From Alkalibacterium sp. (GTDB lineage Bacteria > Bacillota > Bacilli > Lactobacillales > Carnobacteriaceae_A), in contig JAFIFE010000014.1 in the NCBI GenBank assembly GCA_020832185.1, positions 124,001-188,000 of the forward strand: a DNA stretch of 64,000 nucleotides. The letters are read 5' to 3'. The number at the start of each line of letters is the position of its first letter. The stretch's first letter is position 1. This document shows positions 55,120 through 64,000 of the stretch, piece by piece. The translations under genes were made by a program, and so were the position numbers. The notes beneath the pieces were generated by a model. It was given only the letters and a program-made list of their open reading frames with translations, did not search any database and was not told the origin of the DNA.

Positions 55120-56481
55120 TTATTTTGATTTTTCTAATAAGTATTTACAATATAACGCCACAACGAATGGAAATGGACGAGTCTTGATGAGTAGTTTATA
55201 GAAAGGATTATCCCAATTCATGTTGTCATCTTTTAATCTGTCTAATATTTGCGTGATCAGCGATCTGTTTGAGATCATCGGCAACCCTTCAAAAAATTCT
55301 TCCGGCCACTCTTTGCCGCTTAAAACAAAGCGCGGCTGAAATTCTTCTATTGGGTTAAGGTGTTCCTCATCTATCATTTTTTTCAACCGATGAATGATCT
55401 CAGTCTGAAAATCTTCCACCTCATAAAGCTTATCGGGAATCATATTAAATACTTTTCCGGTCAATTCCAGTACAGCCAGAGACATATTCTTTTCAGTTAT
55501 TTCAGTTTTCCACCTTTTTGTCAGTTCTTTCAGGAGGGGAAGCTGGTGATTCTCTTCTTTGATGTAATGATAGAGCGCTCGTGTGCGCTGACCGTTTAAC
55601 AGTTCATGAAGAGCTAAGTAAAACATCTCTTTCTCTTTTTCAATACTGCTGTTTAAAAACGTATACCATACACCAGCGTACGTATCAGGTGCTGCCAATT
55701 TCATAGTTTCATAATACCCTAACTGAATATTTACTTCCGTGCGTCTGGTATCAAAGAGTAACATGTCTCCTAGAGGCCATTTCGTTCTAATCCATAATGA
55801 CTCACAGTTTTCTATTCGATTATCATATTTCAGAAGTCCCGGCCCATGGATATCCACTACAATAATCTGATCCGGGTGTTTGTCCAGTGCCATATTGATC
55901 GGGATCTGATTTCTATATCCTCCATCTACATAAGCAACCCCATCTATCACTTTTTTTTGAATGGCAGGATAAGCAGCTGCACTGGCTAATAAATAGTCAT
56001 TTAATTTTCCTTCTTCAATATCTTCTATAAAAAAGTACTCCACTTCTCTTGTGGCTAAATTAGTTGCAGATAATCCAAACGTGATGCCGCTCTCTCTAAT
56101 ATGACGTTCATTATCAACAAACGAATAAATCAATTGTTCAAGAGGTTTAGAACTGATTCCTTTTTCTCTGATGATTTTTATCAAAAAACCTGTTAGTGTC
56201 CGTCTATACTCTTTAAAACTTTTAATGTTCAAAGGGGCTTTAATGTCTAATACATTGCCTGTTTCTATCTCTTTCCACATTCGTTCAGCATCTTCTAAGT
56301 TCCCCAGGATATACAACGCTCCATTCAAAGCCCCTACTGAGGTTCCGATGACGATATCCGGATGATAATCCAACTCGTTCAAAGCTCTCCATACACCAAT
56401 CTCATAGGAGCCTTTAGATCCACCCCCACCAAAAACCAATGCTCTTTTTTTAGTTGTCTCCAGGAAGAAAGAATGATTCAT
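55120..56481 (-). CDS. Patatin-like phospholipase with long C-terminal extension
   Basis: 453 residues. The patatin fold covers about 12-210: oxyanion loop GGGGSKGSYEIG (18-29), nucleophile elbow GTSVG (Ser48) and catalytic Asp186 in YVDGGYRN complete the Ser-Asp dyad. The following about 240 residues are alpha-helical looking and I do not recognise a domain. No signal peptide or membrane helix is evident, so it is probably cytoplasmic and acts on membrane lipids. Not in an operon with either neighbour. Lipase activity is inferred from the intact dyad. Confidence 0.85.
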   Translation of the reverse strand: MNHSFFLETTKKRALVFGGGGSKGSYEIGVWRALNELDYHPDIVIGTSVGALNGALYILGNLEDAERMWKEIETGNVLDIKAPLNIKSFKEYRRTLTGFLIKIIREKGISSKPLEQLIYSFVDNERHIRESGITFGLSATNLATREVEYFFIEDIEEGKLNDYLLASAAAYPAIQKKVIDGVAYVDGGYRNQIPINMALDKHPDQIIVVDIHGPGLLKYDNRIENCESLWIRTKWPLGDMLLFDTRRTEVNIQLGYYETMKLAAPDTYAGVWYTFLNSSIEKEKEMFYLALHELLNGQRTRALYHYIKEENHQLPLLKELTKRWKTEITEKNMSLAVLELTGKVFNMIPDKLYEVEDFQTEIIHRLKKMIDEEHLNPIEEFQPRFVLSGKEWPEEFFEGLPMISNRSLITQILDRLKDDNMNWDNPFYKLLIKTRPFPFVVALYCKYLLEKSK

Positions 56482-56551
56482 CGTATACAGCCACCTTTCA
56501 TGATAACTTAAGTATAGCCGAGAAATCAGCGATTACAAAGTCATTCACTGC

Positions 56552-56609
56552 AAAAAAACAGCGAAAACAGGAGGACAGGTTTGTCGACCTGCTCTTCTAT
56601 CTTCGCTGT
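56552..56609 (-). terminator. Terminator of the V-ATPase operon
   Basis: ACAGCGAA (56558-56565) pairs with TTCGCTGT (56602-56609) with additional inner pairs (ACAGG/CCTGT type), followed on the minus strand by TTTTTTTG. It lies 9 bases past the atpD stop. Confidence 0.88.
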
Positions 56610-56617
56610 ATAGGTGT

Positions 56618-57250
56618 TTATTGACCCATGTCTTTAACTTTCATCAATCGTGTAATAGCGGAACGTTCACTTTCATCAAGTTTCATTCGAATAAAGTAAA
56701 TGGTTTCTTCCAGTTGTGGAATCGTCATGTACTCTAATGCATTAACACGTCTTCTGGTTTTTTCGATCTCATCGGCCATCAGCTGACATGTTTTTTCAAT
56801 CTCCGCCAGCTCCAGCATTTTAGGCATGACTTCAGTCAACGCTTCAAATGTCAGATCCAATTCACCATTGGAGTTTAAATACCCATAACTCAAATCTTTG
56901 GAATCACTCACATTATCATCATAATGAAAATTCATTTGAGGGACACGAACACTCATGATGTTTTTACGATCGATATTCAAAGACACTGTTCGACTAGGCA
57001 CTGCCATCAATTCTTCAATATAATTTTCGTGTAATAATGACTTGGCCATCGCAAATGACTGCATGGCTTTCTCGAGTTTTTCTTCCACTTCGATTCTCAA
57101 TTCATTATTTTTTCTGATCAATTGAATAAACTGACGCATGAGTTCATCTTGTTTGTCTTTGAGTAACTTGTGTCCTCTAGTGGCCAGATTTAATCGTTTC
57201 TTTAAATTGGCCAGTTCCATACGAGTGGGGTTGACATTTAGTTTAGCCAT
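56618..57250 (-). CDS. ntpD: V-type ATPase subunit D (central stalk)
   Basis: 210 residues, long N- and C-terminal helices of the central shaft: [32 protein letters not shown] at the start and [31 protein letters not shown] at the end. It rotates within the A3B3 ring. Last gene of the operon. Starts 5 bases after subunit B. Also called atpD in V-ATPase nomenclature, not to be confused with F1 beta. Confidence 0.95.
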   Translation of the reverse strand: MAKLNVNPTRMELANLKKRLNLATRGHKLLKDKQDELMRQFIQLIRKNNELRIEVEEKLEKAMQSFAMAKSLLHENYIEELMAVPSRTVSLNIDRKNIMSVRVPQMNFHYDDNVSDSKDLSYGYLNSNGELDLTFEALTEVMPKMLELAEIEKTCQLMADEIEKTRRRVNALEYMTIPQLEETIYFIRMKLDESERSAITRLMKVKDMGQ

Positions 57251-57255
57251 CTACC

Positions 57256-58632
57256 TCACTCTCCCTTTGGCAAGTATTTGTCCAGCATATCATCTTTGAT
57301 ACGTTTCAGTTCACCACGAGGCAATACTTTAAGCAGATCCCAACCTAAATCTAAGGTTTCCTGGATCGTACGCTTCGTGTAGTTCCCCTGATTGACGTAT
57401 TCTTTTTCAAATTTATTCGTGAATTCAACATATTTTTTATCTGTATCAGATAACGCTGCTTCACCTAATACCGCTGACAGCTCTTTCGCTTCTTTCCCCT
57501 GAGCATATGCAGAGAAAATCTGGTTCATCGTTGGTGCGTGGTCTCCTCTCGTTTTCCCTTCGCCTGTTCCCTTGTCTTTCAGTCGGGACAGAGATGGTAA
57601 AACGTCGATCGGTGGCTGATACCCCTGGTTATACAGTTCTCTTGACAAGATAATCTGTCCTTCAGTAATATAGCCAGTCAAGTCAGGAATCGGGTGAGTG
57701 ATATCATCTTCAGGCATTGTTAATATCGGAATTTGAGTCACTGACCCTTTCGTTCCTTCTAGTCGACCCGCACGTTCATATAAGGTTGCCAGGTTCGTAT
57801 ACAGATACCCAGGATACCCACGACGACCAGGTACTTCACGTCGTGCTGCAGAAATTTCACGTAACGCTTCCGCATAGTTAGTCATGTCTGTCATGATGAC
57901 CAGTACGTGCATATCTTTTTCAAACGCCAGATACTCCGCAGCTGTCAAGGCCATTCTCGGTGTAGCGATACGTTCAATAGCAGGGTCATCTGCCAAGTTG
58001 ATAAAGAGCACCGAACGATCGATTGCTCCCGTTTTCTTGAAGTCATTCATGAAGTATTCTGCTTCTTCAAATGTGATCCCAATTGCCGCAAAGACTACGG
58101 CGAATTTTTCATCCGCATTCGTTACACTTGCCTGTCTGGCGATTTGCGCAGCCAGTTCTTTATGAGGAAGTCCAGAACCAGAAAACACAGGTAACTTCTG
58201 ACCACGTACTAAAGTATTCAGGTGGTCAATCGTTGAAATACCTGTCTGAATAAATTCATCCGGGTAATTTCTCGCGATAGGGTTAATAGCCATTCCGTTT
58301 ATATCTAAACTTTTTTCCGGAATCAAATCAGGTCCGCCATCATTTACTCGGCCCATCCCATCAAACGTACGTCCGATCATATCTTCAGAAACATCCAATG
58401 ATAATGGTTTTCCTAAGAAACGAACTTTAGTATCTTCCAGGTTTATGCCTGTAGATCCTTCAAACAACTGAACAACAGCTTTATCGCCGTTGATTTCCAG
58501 TACCTGACCTCTACGACGTTCGCCAGTCTGAAGTTCGATATCAACAAGCTCATCGAATTTTACACCTTCGACTCCCTGAACGGTCATCAGCGGTCCAACG
58601 ATTTCTGTTACTGTTTTATATTCTTTAAGCAT
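57256..58632 (-). CDS. ntpB: V-type ATPase subunit B
   Basis: 458 residues. Non-catalytic nucleotide-binding-like ring subunit: [34 protein letters not shown] in the P-loop region (altered, as expected for B) and [23 protein letters not shown]. It overlaps the end of subunit A by 8 bases. Together with A it makes the catalytic A3B3 head. Confidence 0.97.
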   Translation of the reverse strand: MLKEYKTVTEIVGPLMTVQGVEGVKFDELVDIELQTGERRRGQVLEINGDKAVVQLFEGSTGINLEDTKVRFLGKPLSLDVSEDMIGRTFDGMGRVNDGGPDLIPEKSLDINGMAINPIARNYPDEFIQTGISTIDHLNTLVRGQKLPVFSGSGLPHKELAAQIARQASVTNADEKFAVVFAAIGITFEEAEYFMNDFKKTGAIDRSVLFINLADDPAIERIATPRMALTAAEYLAFEKDMHVLVIMTDMTNYAEALREISAARREVPGRRGYPGYLYTNLATLYERAGRLEGTKGSVTQIPILTMPEDDITHPIPDLTGYITEGQIILSRELYNQGYQPPIDVLPSLSRLKDKGTGEGKTRGDHAPTMNQIFSAYAQGKEAKELSAVLGEAALSDTDKKYVEFTNKFEKEYVNQGNYTKRTIQETLDLGWDLLKVLPRGELKRIKDDMLDKYLPKGE

Positions 58633-60409
58633 CTGATTCTACACCACCTTTCTCTAATACTGTCTGGATATCTTTCTCTGACTGATCACGGATACCCTTG
58701 ATCTTAGTCAGTTCTTCTTCTGGAATAAATTTCATACGGCCAATTCTTTCCACAACAGCTTCAGTACCTTTAGTGATTTCATCAAAGTAGGCTCCTAATT
58801 CCATTGCTCTGGCAGCCTGATCTTCAAACGTTAAAATAGTATGGAGCATTTCATATTGTTTTTCACGAGACGTATACGTATCAACATCATCGAACGCATT
58901 CTGCTGCAGGAAGTCTTCACGGATCATACGGGCAACGACCAGTTTCAGTCGGTCACGTTCTGATAAAGATTCTACCCCGACCAGTCGAACGATTTCCTGA
59001 AGTTCTGATTCGTCCTGTAGCAATGCTTTTGTACGAGTCACCATCGTATTCCAGTCGACGTCCAGCTTCTTACCGACAAACTCATTCATTTCATTACTAT
59101 AAAGAGAATAAGAATTCAACCAGTTGATCGACGGGAAGTGACGACGCTGCGCAAGTGAACTATCTAGTCCCCAGAATACTTTAGCAACACGCAATGTGTT
59201 TTGAGTAACAGGTTCTGATGTATCTCCACCAGGAGGGGAAACCGCTCCGATAGCTGTGATACTCCCTTTACGCCCAGATGACCCTAAGGTTTCAACCATG
59301 CCTGCACGTTCATAATACTCAGCCAGTCTTGATCCAAGATATGCCGGATAACCTTCATCCCCAGGCATTTCTTCCAGACGTCCTGACATTTCACGAAGAG
59401 CTTCTGCCCATCTTGAAGTAGAATCAGCCATGACTGCCACAGAATACCCCATATCCCGGAAATATTCCGCAATGGTGATTCCAGTGTAGATAGAGGCTTC
59501 CCTCGCAGCTACGGGCATATTTGACGTGTTTGCAATCAGTACCGTACGAGCCATGATCGATTCGCCAGTATTTGGATCGATCAGTTCCGGAAACTCATTG
59601 ATAACGTCTGTCATTTCATTACCACGTTCTCCACATCCAACATAGACAACTAAATCAACGTCAGCCCATTTAGCAATCTGGTGCTGAACAACTGTTTTAC
59701 CGGCTCCAAAAGGACCAGGAACAGCTGCAGCTCCACCTTTAGCTACAGGGAAAAGTGTATCTATGACACGCTGCCCTGTAATCAGTGGTTCCACTGGGTT
59801 CAGTTTACGCTTGATTGGACGCCCTCTACGTACCGGCCACTTCTGCATCATTGTAAACTCTTTGTCGCCATTTTCTGTTTCCAGAACATAGATGGTTTCG
59901 TTAATAGTGAATGATCCAGTCGCTATTGATTTGATTGTTCCTTTAACGCCGTGAGGAACCATAATGCGGTGTTCAATAACGTTAGTTTCCTGAACGATCC
60001 CTACTATGTCACCCTCAGCTACTTCTGTTCCTTCTACAACAGAAGGCGTAAATTCCCATTTTGTGCTTCTATTTAAAGGTTCAATAGTCATTCCTCTTTC
60101 AAGGAAGTTACTATCCGTTTTTCTCATAAATTCATCTAAAGGTCTTTGAATCCCATCGAACATCTGAGAAATCATCCCTGGAGCCAGTTCAACAGAAAGA
60201 GCTTCTCCTGTTGTTTCAACTTCTTCTCCCGGTCCAACCATTGATGTTTCTTCATAAACCTGTATTGATGCGACATCGTCTCTCATTTCAATAATTTCAC
60301 CAATCAGTCCTAATTTCCCGACTCGGCAAATATCTTGTATGTTAGCTGTTTGCATCCCTTTTGCTGTAACTAAAGGGCCTGAAACACTGACAATTGTTCC
60401 TTTACTCAA
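58625..60409 (-). CDS. ntpA: V-type ATPase catalytic subunit A
   Basis: 594 residues. P-loop [67 protein letters not shown] and a bulge domain characteristic of V/A-type A subunits (residues about 110-190). Hydrolyses ATP in the head. Start codon TTG with AGGAGG 8 bases upstream. The subunit length is typical of the bacterial V-type. Confidence 0.97.
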   Translation of the reverse strand: MSKGTIVSVSGPLVTAKGMQTANIQDICRVGKLGLIGEIIEMRDDVASIQVYEETSMVGPGEEVETTGEALSVELAPGMISQMFDGIQRPLDEFMRKTDSNFLERGMTIEPLNRSTKWEFTPSVVEGTEVAEGDIVGIVQETNVIEHRIMVPHGVKGTIKSIATGSFTINETIYVLETENGDKEFTMMQKWPVRRGRPIKRKLNPVEPLITGQRVIDTLFPVAKGGAAAVPGPFGAGKTVVQHQIAKWADVDLVVYVGCGERGNEMTDVINEFPELIDPNTGESIMARTVLIANTSNMPVAAREASIYTGITIAEYFRDMGYSVAVMADSTSRWAEALREMSGRLEEMPGDEGYPAYLGSRLAEYYERAGMVETLGSSGRKGSITAIGAVSPPGGDTSEPVTQNTLRVAKVFWGLDSSLAQRRHFPSINWLNSYSLYSNEMNEFVGKKLDVDWNTMVTRTKALLQDESELQEIVRLVGVESLSERDRLKLVVARMIREDFLQQNAFDDVDTYTSREKQYEMLHTILTFEDQAARAMELGAYFDEITKGTEAVVERIGRMKFIPEEELTKIKGIRDQSEKDIQTVLEKGGVESDA

Positions 60410-60421
60410 ATTCGTACCCTC

Positions 60422-60733
60422 CTATAAAATATTTTGACCCACTGCTTTTTCGACATTCTGCTGCACACGTTTTTTACCAATCCCACGTGAGCCCGCATGG
60501 TTAGGGATCAAAATGATGGCAGGTTTCATTTTAGCATCATAGCGTGTAATTGTTTCTGGAACGAGTTCTGCCAATTGCTCCGTCAAGTAAATCACACCAT
60601 AATCTTTATCCGCTAAGCTGTCGATCAGCCGACGCGTCTCTTTCGCTTCAGATGCAAAGAATACTGAGAATCCAAGCATTTTAAATGCCAGTACGGATTC
60701 TTTGTCTCCTACGACTCCAATTTTGCTAGGCAT
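60422..60733 (-). CDS. ntpF: V-type ATPase subunit F
   Basis: 103 residues with the family pattern KIGVVGDKESVLAFKMLGFSVFFA and the C-terminal IILIPNHAGSRGIGKKRVQQNVEKAVGQNIL. It caps the central shaft with D. It overlaps subunit C by 8 bases and precedes A by 12. In Enterococcus hirae the equivalent gene is named ntpG; naming varies between genomes. Confidence 0.9.
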   Translation of the reverse strand: MPSKIGVVGDKESVLAFKMLGFSVFFASEAKETRRLIDSLADKDYGVIYLTEQLAELVPETITRYDAKMKPAIILIPNHAGSRGIGKKRVQQNVEKAVGQNIL

Positions 60734-61727
60734 AGTTTAATCGCATCCTTTCTCTAACTGCATCTGATGGAACACCGTTTTCTTTTCCAGAAAGAATAAG
60801 ACGCAGATTTTTGACCTCTATCTCTTTAGCATATAAATAAGCCAATACAGGCATCGGTCCAAATGACTCTAATCTTGCCGTTCTCATTATTTCCATATAG
60901 GCATCATCAGTTTCCTGATCGACTTTAACCGTGGAAATCTCGTTAGTTTCACTATCAAGCGAGCGTTCCATCAGTTTTCTGTAATCTGTGCTTCTGAAAT
61001 ACTGCAAAGCATACTGGTGTCCATTCTCTGCAATATCCAGTAAATCGCTTTTTGGAATAGATCCTGAACTTGAAAGAACAGTATATAAAAAGTTCCTATT
61101 CTTATTCTGCTTCATTCCTCTGATCAATGTGGAGAAATTGTTATAATCAATAAACGTCTCGATCAACTCAGGAATTTTGTCTTCCTTTGTCTGATCAGCC
61201 AGAAGTCTCAGGTGAGTAAAATACCGTCTGTCTAGAATGATATCCACTGCCTGTACATTATGGTACTCATTGTAATCTTCCAGTACTTCATTGATACTAT
61301 CCAAATATTCTACTGGCAGGACTTCAGATTCGCCTGTACGAACAGCTTGTCGGAGTTCGGAAATAGGGTATCGACCGATAGGAATAAGAAGATGATCCAG
61401 TTCCTGTTCAGTAAATTCTCCCTTAAACAATACTTTAAGATTGTGGTATGCATATCTTAGGCCGACCAATTCTATCAATTCTTTATTGGGGACGATATCC
61501 ATCATTTCATCAAATGTCTGGTGAAGTTCATTCATAAACATCGAGTCATAATTTTTATCTTCTTTAATTCTTTCCACATCATTTCGGTAAGGCGTCTCTC
61601 GCAGGACATTGACTGCTTCTTCAAATGAGTCTGCCGTCAGCATTCTTTCGAAATGAGACCGTGTGAGGAGATCATTCTCATAGATACGAATGAGCACATT
61701 ACTTGATCCATAAGCGCTATCTTTCAA
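60726..61727 (-). CDS. ntpC: V-type ATPase subunit C (socket, d-like)
   Basis: 333 residues, helical, of the V-ATPase C/AC39 family: YGSSNVLIRIYENDLLTRSHFERML at the N-terminus and PVLAYLYAKEIEVKNLRLILSGKENGVP at the C-terminus. It seats the central stalk on the membrane K-ring. TTG start with GGAG 7 bases upstream. It precedes F with an 8-base overlap. Confidence 0.92.
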   Translation of the reverse strand: MKDSAYGSSNVLIRIYENDLLTRSHFERMLTADSFEEAVNVLRETPYRNDVERIKEDKNYDSMFMNELHQTFDEMMDIVPNKELIELVGLRYAYHNLKVLFKGEFTEQELDHLLIPIGRYPISELRQAVRTGESEVLPVEYLDSINEVLEDYNEYHNVQAVDIILDRRYFTHLRLLADQTKEDKIPELIETFIDYNNFSTLIRGMKQNKNRNFLYTVLSSSGSIPKSDLLDIAENGHQYALQYFRSTDYRKLMERSLDSETNEISTVKVDQETDDAYMEIMRTARLESFGPMPVLAYLYAKEIEVKNLRLILSGKENGVPSDAVRERMRLNYA

Positions 61728-61742
61728 TTCAATACTCCTCCC

Positions 61743-62321
61743 TTAAAACAGTTCTTTAGATATCTCTGGTAATATATCGATTCTTGCATCTTCAATCAAC
61801 GCATCGAATAAGAAGTTATACTCGATTCCATCTTTTTCAATCAATAATCCAGATTGTTTAGGGACGGTTTCTTCTGAAAGTATAACACTTAATGTATCAG
61901 GTTTATTCAAAGTCAGCCAAGCATTATCAATCGAGCCGACTGATTTTTCTCCAACCATTAGATGTATTTCTTTTTCATCCTTAAACTGATTCAGAACATT
62001 TAAAGTAAAGGCTTTAAATGGTTCCTTCTCCAGATGATCCAGTTTAAACTTAGCTTCTTTGAAGACGTTAGTCAAAATGGCTTGCTTGCCGGCTAACACT
62101 TCGTTTCTTCTTTTAATATCGAGGGTATTCTTTCTGATTGTATACTCCTGCTCGTAACTTGCTTTGATTTCTTCTTTAGTTTTTGCTCGTTTCTGTACTT
62201 CTTCTGCTTCAGCTGCCTGAACGTCATCTTCAGCCTGTACTTTGGCTTCTTCGACCTCTTGTCTGATTGCAGCTTTTTCTTTTTCAACGACGCGTTCTGT
62301 TAGTAATTTTAAATCCGCCAT
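61743..62321 (-). CDS. ntpE: V-type ATPase subunit E (peripheral stalk)
   Basis: 192 residues. A long Glu/Lys/Ala-rich N-terminal coiled coil (about 5-110) and a globular C-terminal part (GLLIEKDGIEYNFLFDALIEDARIDILPEISKELF). Pairs with a helical partner to brace the head as a stator. AGGGAGG precedes the ATG. 112 bases separate it from the K subunit and hold a hairpin. Confidence 0.92.
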   Translation of the reverse strand: MADLKLLTERVVEKEKAAIRQEVEEAKVQAEDDVQAAEAEEVQKRAKTKEEIKASYEQEYTIRKNTLDIKRRNEVLAGKQAILTNVFKEAKFKLDHLEKEPFKAFTLNVLNQFKDEKEIHLMVGEKSVGSIDNAWLTLNKPDTLSVILSEETVPKQSGLLIEKDGIEYNFLFDALIEDARIDILPEISKELF

Positions 62322-62354
62322 GGTTTCCCTCCTTGTTCAGAGTAATAATATAAA

Positions 62355-62431
62355 AATGAACAAAGGAATTTAGTTTCAAAAGTAAAAGGATTTCTGTCTT
62401 TCACTGAATACCAAATTCCTTTAAAGTCATT
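62355..62431 (-). promoter_or_regulatory. Intra-operon hairpin between subunits K and E
   Basis: AAAGGAATTT (62362-62371) pairs perfectly with AAATTCCTTT (62413-62422), extended by AATGA/TCATT (62355-62359 with 62427-62431), and on the minus strand a T-rich stretch ATTTTTATA follows. It lies within the operon, 3 bases past the K stop. It looks like a partial terminator or an mRNA-stabilising stem that would favour more K than downstream subunits. Confidence 0.6.
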
Positions 62432-62433
62432 TT

Positions 62434-62910
62434 TTACATGAAGATGATCATCATCAAGGAAATAACGAAACCTAAGATAGCGTACGTTTCTACCATAGCT
62501 GAGAATATAATCCCTTTAGTTGTATGTTCAGGTTTTTGTGCTAAGATCTGCATTGCCGCTACTGAAACGCGTCCTTGTAAAGCACCAGACACTAGTCCTG
62601 TGAATCCTACTGGAAGACCAACCATCATGTAATACCATCCAGTTGAAACGTCAAGGTTAGTTGACAAGTTGATGATGATCAACAATCCAATAACGAACCC
62701 GTAAAGACCCTGTGTTGCTGGAAGCATTTGTAACACTAAAGCTAAACCAAATTTTTCCGGTTGTTCTTTAGTCAATGCAGCAGCAGCTTCACCAGCTGAA
62801 CCAACACCTCTTGAAGATCCAATACCTGACAAAATTACAGCCAGCCCTACACCAATTGCTCCAAATACAAATCCTAAATTGTCACCAAAAAACATTTCAA
62901 AGTTACTCAT
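62434..62910 (-). CDS. ntpK: V-type ATPase rotor subunit K (16 kDa proteolipid)
   Basis: 158 residues, four membrane helices. The sodium-coordinating residues of E. hirae NtpK are all present: Leu63, Thr66, Gln67, Tyr70 in MLPATQGLYGF, Gln112 in GALQGRV and Glu141 in MVETYAILG, all with the same offset of two. I use the ATG at 62910, 9 bases after GGAGG; an ATG at 62916 lies only 3 bases after it. It forms the ion-translocating ring. Long range match to the duplicated proteolipid family is clear. Confidence 0.95.
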   Translation of the reverse strand: MSNFEMFFGDNLGFVFGAIGVGLAVILSGIGSSRGVGSAGEAAAALTKEQPEKFGLALVLQMLPATQGLYGFVIGLLIIINLSTNLDVSTGWYYMMVGLPVGFTGLVSGALQGRVSVAAMQILAQKPEHTTKGIIFSAMVETYAILGFVISLMMIIFM

Positions 62911-62943
62911 TATCATATTCCTCCATTAATTAATTATATTTTT

Positions 62944-64000
62944 TTACTGATTATTGTTATCTTCCATCCAAATATGTTTTTCCAGCATTTTCAGCGGAGT
63001 CAGTGGTCTTCCGCCACCTTCAAAGAATTTACCGAAGAACTCAACATATTGTAAACGTGACGTATGCACGTACGCACTTAAGAATGTTAATGCGATATTT
63101 AGTGCATGCAGCGCAACAATTATTAGAATTCCTACAGTAAAACGCGCGATAGGTGGTAAAAATCCGATGATCATATTGAATGCCATAGCGATATTCGCAC
63201 TTGCGACTCCCAGTGCCATTAATCTGGTGTAACTTACAATATCTCCTACATATCCAGAGATTCCATATAAGTTATACGCACCTAATCCGAATCCTAAAGC
63301 TTTATTAGAACTGGACATCGCAGATACTAGGAGTATTCCGACAGCATTTATAACTACCAGCCCGATACCCAATTGAGTCACTAGCTGGTTATTTAACAGC
63401 ATGGCACCGGCTATCCATAAAATAAAACCGATGAGCATAAGGAACCAGGCATACCCGTCAACATAAGAAGACGCTCTCTGTCCCTGTCTGTTTTTTATCA
63501 TCCCATTTAAGATCAATCCATAAAGTAAGTGAATCAACCCTAATACGACAGAAAATGCCATAATTTCCAGGACATCATCCTGCAGTGAAAAGACTTGTAT
63601 CGGCAGCTCTACACCGAAGAAACTACCAAAGAACACACCAAATGCCATTGTCGGATACGATAGTATATGAAGGAACTTGATGAAATTCCCCATAGACCCT
63701 TCTATATTAAACACTTTCAATGCATACAGTGTCGCACCAAATAGTAATATCCCATATCCTAAATCAGCACTCATAATTCCAAAGAAAACCATAAAGAACG
63801 GCATCATTAATGGAGTCGGGTCGACTTCATCGTATTTAGGATAACTGAACATTTTGGTAATCATTTCAAATGGACTGACTAATGTATTGTTTTTCAGGAC
63901 AACTGGAACTTCTGAAAATTCTTTCATCTTGATATCGTCAGAAAGAATAGCTACTTCATTTTCACCAATGGTTTGTTCTACATTGGCTTTCAGCTGCTCT
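62944..64000 (-). CDS. ntpI: V-type ATPase subunit I (membrane stator, a-like), 5' end cut off
   Basis: About 351 codons of the C-terminal membrane half are present and open to the window edge; the start lies outside. The usual length is about 650. Repeated membrane helices with FFMVFFGIMSADLGYGILLFG, the conserved Arg in YTRLMALGVASANIAM and LNIALTFLSAYVHTSRLQYVEFFGKFF are typical. With the K ring it forms the ion path. First gene seen of the operon, followed by K. Confidence 0.94.
   Translation of the reverse strand, partial: EQLKANVEQTIGENEVAILSDDIKMKEFSEVPVVLKNNTLVSPFEMITKMFSYPKYDEVDPTPLMMPFFMVFFGIMSADLGYGILLFGATLYALKVFNIEGSMGNFIKFLHILSYPTMAFGVFFGSFFGVELPIQVFSLQDDVLEIMAFSVVLGLIHLLYGLILNGMIKNRQGQRASSYVDGYAWFLMLIGFILWIAGAMLLNNQLVTQLGIGLVVINAVGILLVSAMSSSNKALGFGLGAYNLYGISGYVGDIVSYTRLMALGVASANIAMAFNMIIGFLPPIARFTVGILIIVALHALNIALTFLSAYVHTSRLQYVEFFGKFFEGGGRPLTPLKMLEKHIWMEDNNNQ

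Overview
The window comes from a low-G+C Gram-positive bacterium. It is almost entirely chromosomal core genes and nearly all of them lie on the minus strand. Gene content and order match Bacilli: the rpsA-cmk-recQ-ribU-resDE-rluB-scpBA-ribT-lysA-punA-deoB-xerD-fur block and the gmk-rpoZ-coaBC-priA-fmt-rsmB-prpC-prkC-rsgA-rpe-thiN-rpmB-asp23-fakA-recG-plsX-acpP block are both recognisable from Bacillus subtilis. A V-type ATPase operon in the ntpIKECFABD order, a CrtN-type carotenoid desaturase, no F-type ATPase in view and unusually acidic extracytoplasmic linkers suggest Lactobacillales. My best guess is a Carnobacteriaceae member of the salt- or alkali-tolerant kind (Alkalibacterium or Marinilactibacillus relatives); the genus is inference only.

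Layout. 1-1117: the GTPase der, cut by the window edge. 1230-6677: rpsA, cmk, a LysM membrane protein, recQ and its HTH partner. 6795-7843: the riboflavin transporter gene ribU, preceded by a promoter, an FMN riboswitch and a terminator. 7885-14408: a redox-type two-component system, rluB, the condensin accessory genes scpB and scpA, a ribT-like acetyltransferase and lysA. 14603-18227: punA, deoB, xerD and fur, with a likely Fur operator in front of fur. 18295-26086: cvfB, pyk, pfkA, dnaE and a MIP18-type Fe-S assembly gene. 26262-27074: a plus-strand HAD phosphatase. 27140-30424: a crtN desaturase downstream of an HrtBA-like ABC exporter. 30649-36506: the peptide transporter oppDFBCA with a good promoter. 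36725-42340: acpP, plsX, recG, fakA and asp23. 42727-42915: plus-strand rpmB. 42980-55017: thiN, rpe, rsgA, prkC, prpC, rsmB, fmt, priA, coaBC, rpoZ and gmk. 55120-56481: a patatin-like phospholipase. 56618-64000: the V-ATPase operon, with subunit I cut by the window edge.

How the genes work together. fakA, plsX and acpP form a fatty-acid salvage and phospholipid entry set, and the patatin lipase may supply fatty acids. prkC and prpC form a kinase/phosphatase switch for wall and growth control. punA and deoB degrade nucleosides, and pfkA and pyk are glycolytic. The V-ATPase K subunit keeps all the sodium-binding residues known from Enterococcus hirae NtpK, so the enzyme is probably a sodium pump.

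I saw no tRNA, rRNA, CRISPR array, insertion sequence or prophage. I also saw no clearly novel multi-gene system. The most unusual points are an apparent CTG start codon for prpC, the exporter-plus-crtN operon, regulatory hairpins inside or in front of operons (asp23-fakA leader, atpK/atpE junction, ribU leader) and a replicative polymerase whose PHP domain has lost metal ligands.
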